From contig NZ_JMPL01000031.1 in the NCBI RefSeq assembly GCF_000735365.1, positions 1 to 39,645 of the forward strand: a stretch of DNA of 39,645 nt, written 5' to 3'. This document shows, in pieces, positions 9,795-17,916 of the stretch. The position numbers and the translations under genes are program-made. This DNA is from Kluyvera ascorbata ATCC 33433 (lineage in GTDB: Bacteria > Pseudomonadota > Gammaproteobacteria > Enterobacterales > Enterobacteriaceae). How positions within the stretch are numbered: position 1 is the stretch's first letter; each line of letters starts with the position of its first letter. The notes below the pieces were generated by a model, which ran no database searches, was not told where the DNA came from, and saw nothing but the letters and a program-made list of their open reading frames with translations.

Positions 9795-10252
9795 GTTGCC
9801 CCCTCACACAAACGTACCCGTCCCCAGCTCGAGATAACTATCGTCCAGCTTCCCGCCTCACTTTCCAGCGTAATGCTGCCGGCCCATGCCGTATTACGCA
9901 GGCCAAAGAAAGCCAGATTCGGCGTGATTTTCGTTAACCCAACTTCGGCCCATTGCGAACGATAGACCGCAGGGTTTCCCGCAGGACAGCCGTCCAGAAC
10001 CGTGTCATCCGCCACCAGACACCACGCAACGGGACTACGATTAACCCGAAATCGACGATCGTGGTTACGCCAGTTGGCATCGCTACGCATTGCTGTCAGG
10101 TAGTCGCGCAGTTCGCTGGCGGTTTGCCATAGGCGCTGTGACTGTTGCCAGCTTCGCCAGCCGTAAAGGCCGGAGGCGCTAAGAATAAGCACCAGCGTCA
10201 GCGCAACCAGGGTCTCAATGAGGGTGTAGCCCCGTTCTCTTTCTCTGTTCAT
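9788..10252 (-). CDS. ppdA: Prepilin peptidase-dependent protein A (pilin-like)
   Basis: This protein has 154 residues (E. coli about 156). After a short charged leader (MNRERER) comes the type IV prepilin motif G^YTLIETLVAL with Glu at mature position 5, then a hydrophobic helix to about residue 28. The GspH/FimT-like C-terminal half includes GLRNTAWAGSI and a terminal cysteine pair. It is the first gene of the leftward pilin-like operon. The 208-bp gap to thyA contains the thyA terminator and presumably the ppdA promoter. The family is recognised from E. coli, where expression is normally low; the assembled structure is not known with certainty. Confidence 0.9.
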   Translation of the reverse strand: MNRERERGYTLIETLVALTLVLILSASGLYGWRSWQQSQRLWQTASELRDYLTAMRSDANWRNHDRRFRVNRSPVAWCLVADDTVLDGCPAGNPAVYRSQWAEVGLTKITPNLAFFGLRNTAWAGSITLESEAGSWTIVISSWGRVRLCEGATC

Positions 10253-10417
10253 GGCGGGCAGTATGGTGCGCGCTTCAATAAGGCACGAGGCTGGGATTTA
10301 GTTTTTACGAGTCGTCTTCAGGGGAAAATAGCGGTTTGCTGCAACGCGAGGATAACTGTGGACAGCGCTTCGCAAAACGCGACGTTTTCAGCATCAGGAA
10401 TGCTGACGAACGCACAT

Positions 10418-10444
10418 AAAAAAACCGGCGCAAATGCGCCGGTT
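10418..10444 (-). terminator. Rho-independent terminator of thyA
   Basis: On the minus strand a GC-rich hairpin (AACCGGCGCA, two-base centre, TGCGCCGGTT) is followed directly by a run of seven T. It begins 17 bp after the thyA stop codon and separates lgt-thyA from the ppdA cluster. Confidence 0.9.
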
Positions 10445-10460
10445 ATTCATTGCCGTGAGG

Positions 10461-11255
10461 TTAAATCGCCACCGGCGCTTTGATACCCGGGTGCGGGTCG
10501 TAGCCTTCGATTTCGAAGTCATCAAAGCGGTAGTCAAAGATAGACTCCGGCTTGCGTTTAATCACCAACTTCGGCAGCGCGCGCGGTTCGCGGGTCAGCT
10601 GTAGCGCGGTCTGTTCCATGTGGTTGCTGTACAGGTGGGTATCCCCGCCGGTCCAGACAAAATCACCCACTTCCAGGTCGCACTGCTGCGCCATCATATG
10701 CACCAGCAGCGCATAGCTGGCGATGTTGAACGGCAGGCCGAGGAATACGTCACAGGAGCGCTGATAGAGCTGGCAGGAAAGCTTACCGTCCGCCACGTAG
10801 AACTGGAAGAACGCGTGGCAAGGTGCCAGCGCCATTTTGTCCAGTTCACCGACGTTCCACGCAGAAACGATGATGCGACGCGAGTCCGGGTCATTTGTCA
10901 GCTGGTTCATCACAGTGGTGATCTGGTCGATATGGCGGCCATCCGGCGTCGGCCAGGCTCGCCATTGTTTACCATACACCGGGCCCAGGTTACCGTTCTC
11001 GTCGGCCCATTCATCCCAGATGCTGACGTTGTTTTCGTGCAGGTAGGCGACGTTGGTGTCGCCCTGCAGGAACCACAGCAGTTCGTGGATGATGGAGCGC
11101 AGGTGGCAGCGCTTGGTGGTCACCAGCGGGAAACCTTCTTGCAGGTTAAAGCGCATCTGGTGGCCAAAAATGGAGACGGTGCCGGTGCCGGTACGGTCAT
11201 TTTTCTGGGTGCCCTCATCGAGCACCTTCTGCATCAGTTCAAGATACTGTTTCAT
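10461..11255 (-). CDS. thyA: Thymidylate synthase
   Basis: ThyA methylates dUMP to dTMP using methylene-tetrahydrofolate, giving dihydrofolate. It has 264 residues, the same as E. coli. The catalytic cysteine is Cys146 in [12 protein letters not shown]. The dUMP phosphate-binding Arg pair is in [13 protein letters not shown], and [13 protein letters not shown] carries further active-site residues. The protein ends [10 protein letters not shown], including the C-terminal residues that close the active site. It starts 6 bp after the lgt stop with a GAGGAAGC ribosome site, so the two genes form an lgt-thyA operon as in E. coli. A strong terminator follows. Confidence 0.98.
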   Translation of the reverse strand: MKQYLELMQKVLDEGTQKNDRTGTGTVSIFGHQMRFNLQEGFPLVTTKRCHLRSIIHELLWFLQGDTNVAYLHENNVSIWDEWADENGNLGPVYGKQWRAWPTPDGRHIDQITTVMNQLTNDPDSRRIIVSAWNVGELDKMALAPCHAFFQFYVADGKLSCQLYQRSCDVFLGLPFNIASYALLVHMMAQQCDLEVGDFVWTGGDTHLYSNHMEQTALQLTREPRALPKLVIKRKPESIFDYRFDDFEIEGYDPHPGIKAPVAI

Positions 11256-11261
11256 GCTTCC

Positions 11262-12135
11262 TCAGGAGATCTGTTTCTGCGGACGGCGAAACGCCCAGAC
11301 CATCATAATGATACCCGCAAGCACCATCGGAATCGAAAGAATCTGCCCCATGCTGATGTACTGCACCCATTCACCGGTGAACTGCGCATCCGGCTGGCGG
11401 AAGAATTCAGAGATGATGCGGAACAGGCCGTAACCAATCAGGAACAGGCCGGAGACCGAGCCCGCCGGGCGTGGTTTACGGATAAAGAAGTTCAGGATCA
11501 GGAACAGCACCACGCCTTCCAGCGCCAGTTCGTACAGCTGAGACGCATGACGCGGCAGCGAGCCGTAGGTATCAAACAGCGTTTGCCATTCAGGGTGAGA
11601 CGGCAGCAGCGCCAGGTCTTCCGCACGAGAGCCCGGGAACAGCATGGTGTAGTGGAAGCTCGGGTCGACGCGGCCCCACAGTTCGCCGTTGATAAAGTTC
11701 CCCAGACGTCCGCAGCCAAGACCAAACGGGATCAGCGGCGCAATAAAGTCAGACACCTGGAAGAAGGTACGCTTGGTGCGTTTGGCGAAGATAATCATCA
11801 CCACGATCACGCCAATCAGGCCGCCGTGGAAGGACATCCCACCGTCCCAGACGCGGAACAGATACAGCGGATCATGCAGGAAGGAGTCGAAGTTGTAGAA
11901 CATGACGTAGCCGATGCGCCCGCCGAGGAACACCCCGAGGAAGCCCGCGTACAGCAGGTTTTCAACTTCGTTTTTGGTCCAGCCGCTGTTTGGGCGGTTC
12001 GCTCGACGCGTCGCCAGCCACATGGCAAAGATAAAGCCCAACAAGGTACATCATGCCGTACCAATGCAGGGAAACCGGTCCGATGGAGAAAATTACCGGA
12101 TCAAAGTCCGGGAAACGCAGATAACCACTATTCAT
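11262..12135 (-). CDS. lgt: Prolipoprotein diacylglyceryl transferase, apparent one-base frameshift
   Basis: Lgt adds diacylglycerol to the lipobox cysteine of prolipoproteins in the inner membrane. The natural start is ATG 12135, giving [20 protein letters not shown] and on through [11 protein letters not shown], which matches the E. coli N-terminus. At about 12037-12039 there is one G too many (GTT GGG CTT instead of GTT GGC TTT). That frame then ends after 57 codons. The rest of the protein continues in the next frame as [16 protein letters not shown], through [20 protein letters not shown] and HASQLYEL, to PQKQIS. Removing one base restores a 290-residue protein (E. coli 291). As read, the longest frame starts at TTG 12044 and lacks the first 30 residues. 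Because Lgt is essential in E. coli, a sequence error is the simplest explanation. Confidence 0.92.
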
Positions 12136-12296
12136 CTGTCACCACAAATGCTTGTTATTCCGCCGAAAGTGGACAGCGGTAGAGATGCGCGCCGGAGGTT
12201 TCTGGCGCTCCAAAGGTGCGAATGATAGCACAGGGGAGATGAGAGATGATGCGCAGAAGATGTAAAAGATATGTATAAACGAGGAGCGATGGGAGA

Positions 12297-12372
12297 TCCC
12301 GGCGTCGCTGCGCTCGGCCGGGCTACGAGGTGGTGCAAAATGTAGGCCGGACAAGCGTAGCGCTATCCGGCA
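12297..12372. repeat. REP-like palindromic element pair (BIME-like)
   Basis: Two imperfect GC-rich palindromes lie between lgt and ptsP. The first (about 12298-12325) has arms CCCGGC and GCCGGG; the second (12342-12372) begins GTAGGCCGGACAAGCG and closes with GCTATCCGGC. This is the form of enterobacterial REP sequences. The remaining bases of the 12136-12388 gap hold no gene; they must contain the lgt promoter. Confidence 0.75.
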
Positions 12373-12388
12373 ATGTGCGTCGGGTGGC

Positions 12389-14635
12389 CTACAGGCCGCC
12401 GCGAATCAAGCCGCCGAGGCCACGGCGCTCCATAAACGCCGCCACCTGATGGCGCACTTCGGTGGCCATTTGCGCGTCGAGACTGCGCCGCGCCAGGGTT
12501 TCAGCATCTTCGAGGTCGATATTACGCAGCAGGTACTTCACGCGCGCCACCGAGCGGCCGTTCATCGACAAATGACGGAAACCCAAGCCCACCAGAATGG
12601 TGACGCACATCGGGTCGCCGGCCATTTCGCCGCACAGGCGTAAATCAATGCCGTAGCGATCGGCTTCCTGGACAATCATCGACAGCACCCGAATCATGCC
12701 AGGGTGCAGGCTGTCATACATGCTGGCGACGCGCGTGTTGTTACGGTCTACCGCCAGCACGTACTGGGTCAAATCGTTGGTGCCCACCGAAATGAAATCG
12801 ACGCGGTTTGCCAGATTTGGCAGCATGAAGATCATCGACGGCACTTCCAGCATGATCCCGATCCGCGGTTTTGGAATCGCGTAGCCGATCATCTCTTCCA
12901 CTTCACGACCGGCACGGTCGATCAGGCGGCGTGCTTCGTCCACCTCTTCCAGGTTGGTGATCATCGGCAGCAGGATGCTGAGGTTGCCGGTTGCCGCGTT
13001 AGCACGCAGCATCGCGCGCACCTGGATCAGGAAGATCTCTGGCTGATCGAGCGTTATGCGGATGCCACGCCAGCCAAGGCACGGGTTCTCTTCGCTAATC
13101 GGCATGTACGGCAGCTGTTTGTCCGCGCCGACGTCGAGCGTTCGCAGCGTCACGGGTTTGTCGTTAAACATCTGCAGCATGCCCTGATACTGCGCGACCT
13201 GCTCCTCTTCCGATGGGAAGCCGCTTTGCAGCATAAACGGAATTTCGGTACGGTAGAGGCCGATGCCGTCAATGCGACGACCCAACTTTTGTTCATGTTC
13301 CGGGCTTAAACCGGCGTTAAGCATCACTTTCACGCGCTCGCCGCTTTTCAGTTCGGCCGGGCGCTCAACGTCCCCTTCCGCCAGGCGGCTCAGCTCATTT
13401 TCTTCGCTGATGAGGCGCTGGTATTCCTGCACCAGGATAGGTTCGGGGTCGACCAGCAGTTCGCCGCGATAGCCATCGACCACCAGCGTGCGCCCATGAA
13501 GGATCGCGGGCTGAATATCCGCCCCCATTACCGTCGGAATGCCCAGCGCACGCACCATGATCGCCGCGTGGGAGTTGGCGGCGCCGTCACGAACGACCAC
13601 GCCCGCTAACCGATCTTGCGGAACTTCAGCCAGCGTCGCCGCAGAAAGCTCGTCGGCCACCAGCACAAAGCGCTCCGGCCAACCGTTAGCGCCTTGCGTG
13701 GTGTCATCAAGATGGAACAGCAATCGCTGCCCAAGCGTGCGCAGATCGCCCGCCCGTTCTTTCAGGTAGCCATCGCTCAGCGCGGCAAACTGTTCGGCGA
13801 ACTTCTCGATGATTTTCTTCACCGACCATTCGGCAACCGAGCCTTTATCCACTTCTGCAAACAGCTCGCGCCGCAGGCTGGCATCAGAGAGCAGGTGTGA
13901 ATAGAGGTCAAAAATCGCCGCCGTCTCTTTTTGCGCGCCGGCGGCATAGCGTTTGCTGTAGCGACGGAATTCGTTCGCCGCCTCTTCCAGCGCGCCGGTT
14001 AAGCGCTCGCGCTCAAGCGCGGTGTCCAGCGAGGACGCTTCGTAAACCTGCTCCATTAATGGCAGGGTAGCGTCCATCCAGCCTTCGGCTATCGCCACGC
14101 CCGGTGAAGCAGGTAGCGCGCGAATGCGCGTCTGACGATACTGACCAAACAGCGCCGTCAGCTGAGATTGAGAGAGGATTGCCGCCATTTGCGTGGCGAG
14201 CGTCACCAGGAATGACTCTTCGCTTTCGTCGAACTGACGCAGTTCACGCTGCTGTACCACCAGTACGCCAAGCAGTTGGCGGCGCTGAATAATCGGCACG
14301 CCAAGAAACGCGCGGAAGCGCTCTTCTTTTACTGAGGGAATGTATTTATAGCTGGGGTGTTTTTGCGCGTCGGCAAGGTTGATGGGTTCGGCCAGTCGGC
14401 CGACCAGGCCAACGATGCCTTCATCAAAGGCGAGCGTAATGGTACGACCCCGTGGCTTCTTCAGACCACGGGTCGCCATCAGATAAAAGCAGCGTCGATC
14501 GTTGTCGGCGAGATAGACCGAGCAAACCTCCGTCTCCATCGCGTGGCAGACGTCAGTGACCAGAATATCCAGCGCCTCGTTCAGACGAGGCGCACTCGCG
14601 ACCTTCTCAACAATTTCGCGTAAGCGCGTGAGCAT
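12389..14635 (-). CDS. ptsP: Phosphoenolpyruvate-protein phosphotransferase EI-Ntr
   Basis: EI-Ntr is the first enzyme of the nitrogen-related PTS, passing phosphate from PEP to NPr and then EIIA-Ntr. It has 748 residues, the same as E. coli. Residues 1-165 form the N-terminal GAF sensor domain (EVCSVYLADNDRRCFYLMATRGL). The EI part follows, with the phospho-accepting His356 in GAANSHAAIM. The PEP-binding TIM barrel contains GIGLYRTEIPFM, MLEVPSMIF, VGTNDLTQY and LCGEMAGDP. It is the second gene of the rppH-ptsP operon with a 12-bp gap. No sign of damage is seen. Confidence 0.97.
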   Translation of the reverse strand: MLTRLREIVEKVASAPRLNEALDILVTDVCHAMETEVCSVYLADNDRRCFYLMATRGLKKPRGRTITLAFDEGIVGLVGRLAEPINLADAQKHPSYKYIPSVKEERFRAFLGVPIIQRRQLLGVLVVQQRELRQFDESEESFLVTLATQMAAILSQSQLTALFGQYRQTRIRALPASPGVAIAEGWMDATLPLMEQVYEASSLDTALERERLTGALEEAANEFRRYSKRYAAGAQKETAAIFDLYSHLLSDASLRRELFAEVDKGSVAEWSVKKIIEKFAEQFAALSDGYLKERAGDLRTLGQRLLFHLDDTTQGANGWPERFVLVADELSAATLAEVPQDRLAGVVVRDGAANSHAAIMVRALGIPTVMGADIQPAILHGRTLVVDGYRGELLVDPEPILVQEYQRLISEENELSRLAEGDVERPAELKSGERVKVMLNAGLSPEHEQKLGRRIDGIGLYRTEIPFMLQSGFPSEEEQVAQYQGMLQMFNDKPVTLRTLDVGADKQLPYMPISEENPCLGWRGIRITLDQPEIFLIQVRAMLRANAATGNLSILLPMITNLEEVDEARRLIDRAGREVEEMIGYAIPKPRIGIMLEVPSMIFMLPNLANRVDFISVGTNDLTQYVLAVDRNNTRVASMYDSLHPGMIRVLSMIVQEADRYGIDLRLCGEMAGDPMCVTILVGLGFRHLSMNGRSVARVKYLLRNIDLEDAETLARRSLDAQMATEVRHQVAAFMERRGLGGLIRGGL

Positions 14636-14647
14636 AATGTGCGTGGC

Positions 14648-15178
14648 TTAACCTCTTTTGCGTCGATAAGCAGGCGCGCTTTGCGGTTTTGGGGCGCTCT
14701 CCGCAAGCGCCATCACTACACTGGCGAACTCTTTCATCACCCGGCGGTAGACGTCGCGTTTAAACGAGACGACCTGACGTACCGGATACCAGTAACTCAC
14801 CCAGCGCCAGCCGTCGAATTCCGGCGTGCTGCTGGTTTGCATATTGATATCCGCGTCATTGCCGATCAACTGCAAGAGAAACCACTTTTGTTTCTGGCCG
14901 ATACAAACCGGCTTAGTGTCCCAACGCACCAAACGTTTTGGCAACTTGTAACGCAACCAGTTTCGGGTCGAAGCGAGGATCCGCACATCCTTGCGGCTTA
15001 ATCCAACTTCTTCGAACAGTTCCCGATACATCGCCTGTTCTGCCGTCTCACCGGGGTTTATGCCCCCTTGGGGAAATTGCCAGGAGTGCTGACCATAGCG
15101 TCGGGCCCACATTACCTGGCCCTGACGATTGCAAATTACAATACCTACATTCGGGCGGTAGCCATCGTCATCAATCAC
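14648..15178 (-). CDS. rppH: RNA pyrophosphohydrolase (Nudix)
   Basis: RppH removes pyrophosphate from the 5' end of primary transcripts, starting 5'-end-dependent mRNA decay by RNase E. It has 176 residues (E. coli RppH/NudH 176). The complete Nudix box is at residues 38-60: GGINPGE, then the RELFEEVGL segment with Arg52, Glu53, Glu56 and Glu57. The C-terminal tail is basic (PAYRRKRG). It lies upstream of ptsP in the same operon and is separated from divergent mutH by a long regulatory gap. Confidence 0.97.
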   Translation of the reverse strand: MIDDDGYRPNVGIVICNRQGQVMWARRYGQHSWQFPQGGINPGETAEQAMYRELFEEVGLSRKDVRILASTRNWLRYKLPKRLVRWDTKPVCIGQKQKWFLLQLIGNDADINMQTSSTPEFDGWRWVSYWYPVRQVVSFKRDVYRRVMKEFASVVMALAESAPKPQSAPAYRRKRG

Positions 15179-15543
15179 CGGACTACCTCAAAATAAGCTT
15201 CAATGTGAATGATTGTTTCACACTCGCTGGAAACGGTAAACCACTCTATTACGCCACGACTAACGAATAACATTTGAATAACTCACAGTAATCATCAGAG
15301 TTATAAACAGAGAACCGCGCTTGCCGACGATTTTATTCACTTTTTCTGTGGATAGAGTTGTGAAGAAGTACGGAATTACCCAGGGAAAACCCAGAGTACT
15401 CTGAATAATCGCATGTCATCTTCAATCAGTAAAACGATATTTTTCATTATGTTATTATAGTTAATCCTGATGCATTAGCGCATAACGTGATGATCATCAC
15501 ATAGGCGATCCTTCAATTGATGAAAGATCGAGCAACGTTGGTT

Positions 15544-15552
15544 TTATCCACA
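15544..15552 (+). promoter_or_regulatory. DnaA box (TTATCCACA)
   Basis: Exact match to the high-affinity DnaA 9-mer, in the putative DARS2 region. Confidence 0.8.
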
Positions 15553-15662
15553 GATTGTGCAAACATCTTAGGCATCTTTTGTGCGAAAATTCGATTTTCG
15601 TCGCACGTCAAGGCTGTAAATTGAAACAGTAGTAGGGCTTTTCCCCAGTTATCCCACTTTTC

Positions 15663-15671
15663 TGTGGATAA
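15663..15671 (-). promoter_or_regulatory. DnaA box (TTATCCACA on the minus strand)
   Basis: Exact consensus, opposite in orientation to the box at 15544. A weaker plus-strand TTATCCCAC sits 5 bases to its left, giving a head-to-head pair. Confidence 0.8.
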
Positions 15672-15861
15672 CATGGTGTAAGATCCTGTTCATTGTCAGT
15701 GACCAGATTTGGAAAACCTTTTTCGACGTCATTTTTTCGTCGTTTTTTATCAAAAAAAAGGCATGATAATCATCACGTTGTCATATTTACCCAGAAAAAG
15801 TTAAACTCTATCCACACCCGGTAAAATTGTCGTTCATTTTTTCACCACAAGGCGCACCATC

Positions 15862-16557
15862 ATGTCCACCCTTGCTCCACTTCGCGAATCGCCTAAAACC
15901 CAGGCTGAACTTCTTGCTCAGGCGCAGCGACTGGCGGGCTATTCGTTGGGTGAACTGGCGGCGATGGCTGGCATCGTCGCGCCGAAGGATTTAAAGCGAG
16001 ACAAAGGCTGGATTGGCGTGCTGCTGGAGATTTGGCTGGGTGCCAGCGCCGGGAGTAAGCCCGAACAGGATTTCGCCGCGCTGGGCGTTGAGCTGAAAAC
16101 CATTCCTATCGATTCCCAGGGTCGCCCGCTGGAGACCACCTTCGTGTGCGTCGCGCCGCTGACCGGTAACTCCGGCGTGACCTGGGAAAATAGCCACGTG
16201 CGCCACAAGCTCAAGCGGGTGCTGTGGATCCCGGTGGAAGGCGAACGGTCGATCCCCCTTGCTGAACGCCGCGTGGGCGCGCCGCTGCTGTGGACCCCAA
16301 GCGCAGAAGAAGAGCGTCAGTTACAGATGGACTGGGAAGAGCTAATGGATCTCATCGTTCTTGGTCAGGTGGAGCGTATTACCGCCCGCCACGGCGAAGT
16401 GCTACAGCTCAGGCCGAAGGCCGCGAACAGCAAAGCGCTGACCGAAGCCATTGGCGCGAAAGGCGAGCCCATCATGACCCTACCCCGCGGCTTCTATCTC
16501 AAAAAGAACTTCACCGCCGCCCTACTGGCGCGCCACTTTATGCTGCGGGTCGATTAA
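15862..16557 (+). CDS. mutH: DNA mismatch repair endonuclease MutH
   Basis: MutH nicks the unmethylated strand at hemimethylated GATC sites when activated by MutS-MutL. It has 231 residues (E. coli 229). The catalytic D-x6-E-x-K motif is Asp70, Glu77, Lys79 in [12 protein letters not shown]. Conserved stretches [20 protein letters not shown] and [19 protein letters not shown] follow, and the C-terminal [11 protein letters not shown] is present. ATG 15862 gives the family start MSTLAPLRE. The gene is divergent from rppH. Its first bases lie next to the probable DARS2 element. Confidence 0.97.
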   Translation: MSTLAPLRESPKTQAELLAQAQRLAGYSLGELAAMAGIVAPKDLKRDKGWIGVLLEIWLGASAGSKPEQDFAALGVELKTIPIDSQGRPLETTFVCVAPLTGNSGVTWENSHVRHKLKRVLWIPVEGERSIPLAERRVGAPLLWTPSAEEERQLQMDWEELMDLIVLGQVERITARHGEVLQLRPKAANSKALTEAIGAKGEPIMTLPRGFYLKKNFTAALLARHFMLRVD

Positions 16558-16571
16558 TTTTTTTGTCCTGC

Positions 16572-16604
16572 CGCACAGCGGGATTATACTTCCCCCGCTG
16601 TGCG
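16572..16604. repeat. Perfect 11-bp inverted repeat in the mutH-ygdQ gap
   Basis: CGCACAGCGGG (16572-16582) and CCCGCTGTGCG (16594-16604) are exact reverse complements around an 11-base loop, ATTATACTTCC. There is no T-run on either strand, so a simple terminator is unlikely. The loop holds TATACT, a good -10 hexamer on the plus strand, so the repeat could be an operator over a ygdQ promoter. The rest of the 177-bp gap contains the AGGAC ribosome site of ygdQ. Confidence 0.6.
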
Positions 16605-16734
16605 CGACCGGCACGCCTTCACCCTTCCTCTGACCGCCTGGAATGCGTTTCTGGGGAGGGTTTTGCATCGGTTGTCGCAACGCACCTCAACTATATCGAT
16701 TAACGCTTTCGTTTTATTTGGCAGGACTTATCTA

Positions 16735-17448
16735 ATGTTATTTGCATGGATCACCGACCCCAATGCCTGGCTTGCACTCGGCACGCTGACGATTCTGGAA
16801 ATCGTTCTGGGGATCGATAATATTATTTTTCTCTCTCTGGTTGTTGCTAAGCTCCCTACCGCGCAGCGTGCGCATGCCCGTCGTTTGGGGTTAATGGGGG
16901 CCATGCTCATGCGCCTTGCGCTGTTGGCCTCGATTGCCTGGGTAGTCAAACTCACCCAACCGCTGTTTACCCTGTTCGGTCAGGCGATTTCGATTCGCGA
17001 TCTGATTTTACTGCTTGGCGGGCTGTTCCTTATCTGGAAGGCCAGTATGGAAATTCATGAGTCTATCGAAGGCGATGAAGAGAGCCTAAAAACGAACGTT
17101 CATTCGTTTTTGGGCGCGATCGTGCAGATTATGATGCTGGATATCATCTTCAGCCTTGATTCGGTCATTACCGCCGTCGGTCTTTCCGATCATCTGTTTA
17201 TTATGATGGCCGCCGTGGTTATTGCGGTTGGCGTGATGATGTTCGCAGCACGCTCAATTGGCGAATTCGTCGAAAGACACCCATCGGTGAAAATGTTGGC
17301 CCTGTCGTTCCTGATTCTGGTGGGCTTCACGCTGATCCTTGAAAGCCTCGATGTCCATGTGCCAAAAGGCTATATCTACTTCGCGATGTTCTTCTCTATG
17401 GCAGTAGAGAGCCTTAATCTGCTGCGAAGTAAGAAAAATAAACATTAA
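16735..17448 (+). CDS. ygdQ: TerC-family integral membrane protein YgdQ
   Basis: This is a multi-pass inner-membrane protein of the TerC family (237 residues, the same as E. coli YgdQ). The ATG at 16735 follows GGCAGGACT and gives the family start MLFAWITDPNAWLALGTL. The frame is open upstream to 16600, but that extension has no ribosome site and no family match. Conserved TerC features are visible: EIVLGIDNIIFLSL in the first helix and MLDIIFSLDSVITAVGL in the middle. Both carry buried Asp residues that may bind a metal. Related proteins (Alx, TerC, YoaE) act in manganese export or tellurite resistance. The substrate of YgdQ is unknown; a metal-related role is inference. Confidence 0.92.
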   Translation: MLFAWITDPNAWLALGTLTILEIVLGIDNIIFLSLVVAKLPTAQRAHARRLGLMGAMLMRLALLASIAWVVKLTQPLFTLFGQAISIRDLILLLGGLFLIWKASMEIHESIEGDEESLKTNVHSFLGAIVQIMMLDIIFSLDSVITAVGLSDHLFIMMAAVVIAVGVMMFAARSIGEFVERHPSVKMLALSFLILVGFTLILESLDVHVPKGYIYFAMFFSMAVESLNLLRSKKNKH

Positions 17449-17459
17449 TCAATCATCAA

Positions 17460-17493
17460 CAGCCCTCAATTGAGGGCTGTGTCCGGTTTTTTT
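17460..17493 (+). terminator. Rho-independent terminator of ygdQ
   Basis: The perfect palindrome CAGCCCTCAATTGAGGGCTG is followed six bases later by a run of eight T, 12 bp after the ygdQ stop. Confidence 0.85.
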
Positions 17494-17571
17494 AAGATTT
17501 TCCTGCTTTATGCTGTGCCTTAGGTCGGTTATTACTAAACTATTAAGAGCGCGGCGATGAAGGGGATAACG

Positions 17572-17790
17572 ATGACAAAATGGGCAGTGTTGATTTCCGC
17601 AGTAGGTTTAGCCTTTGCAGTTTCCGGCTGTAGCAGCGATTACGTGATGGCCACCAAAGACGGTCGGATGATCCTGACCGACGGTAAGCCGGAAGTCGAT
17701 GACGACACCGGGCTTATCAGCTATGAAGATCAGCAAGGTAATAAGATGCAGATCAACCGCGACGACGTGTCGCAAATTATCAAACGATAA
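17572..17790 (+). CDS. ygdR: Small lipoprotein YgdR (DUF903 family)
   Basis: This is a short lipoprotein of 72 residues, matching E. coli YgdR. The ATG at 17572 lies after AAGGGGATAACG; an upstream ATG at 17557 in the same frame has no good ribosome site. The N-terminus is a lipoprotein signal peptide ending in the lipobox VSGC (Cys20), followed by Ser-Ser rather than Asp, so outer-membrane sorting is likely. The mature part ([19 protein letters not shown]) is the small SH3-like DUF903 fold. It is monocistronic between two terminators. Function is unknown. Confidence 0.93.
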   Translation: MTKWAVLISAVGLAFAVSGCSSDYVMATKDGRMILTDGKPEVDDDTGLISYEDQQGNKMQINRDDVSQIIKR

Positions 17791-17796
17791 TCAGAG

Positions 17797-17823
17797 AGGT
17801 CAGCCGCCTGCTGGCCTTTTTTC
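17797..17823 (+). terminator. Rho-independent terminator of ygdR
   Basis: The hairpin GGTCAG...CTGGCC, with one G-T pair, is followed by six T directly after the ygdR stop. Confidence 0.8.
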
Positions 17824-17916
17824 ATTTTCTGCTTTCCCTTTTTCTCCCCCTCTGCCATTTTTATATTCCTTTGTCAGGACTCTTTCCTGACGCTGTTGAT
17901 AAAAGGAAGCCGGCTT

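Larger units (their letters stand above)
15179..15861. promoter_or_regulatory. rppH-mutH intergenic region with DnaA boxes, probable DARS2 locus
   Basis: This 683-bp gap holds no supported gene and is AT-rich. Two perfect DnaA boxes TTATCCACA are present: 15544-15552 on the plus strand and 15663-15671 on the minus strand. One-mismatch versions (CTATCCACA) lie at 15347-15355 (minus) and 15808-15816 (plus). A weaker TTATCCCAC sits at 15649-15657. In E. coli K-12 the DnaA-reactivating sequence DARS2, which converts ADP-DnaA to ATP-DnaA, lies in exactly this mutH-rppH gap. The shared position and the box cluster support the call. IHF and Fis sites, needed in E. coli, were not placed with confidence. 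The divergent promoters of rppH and mutH must also be here. Confidence 0.8.

Noticed and set aside
10620-12182. A 520-codon open frame on the plus strand opposite thyA and lgt
   Set aside because: It lies wholly antisense to two conserved genes, has no ribosome site or recognisable domain, and is Arg/His/Gln-rich as expected from the reverse of GC-rich coding sequence.
16600-16734. An N-terminal extension of ygdQ
   Set aside because: The frame is open, but it has no ribosome site, and the ATG at 16735 gives the exact family length and start.
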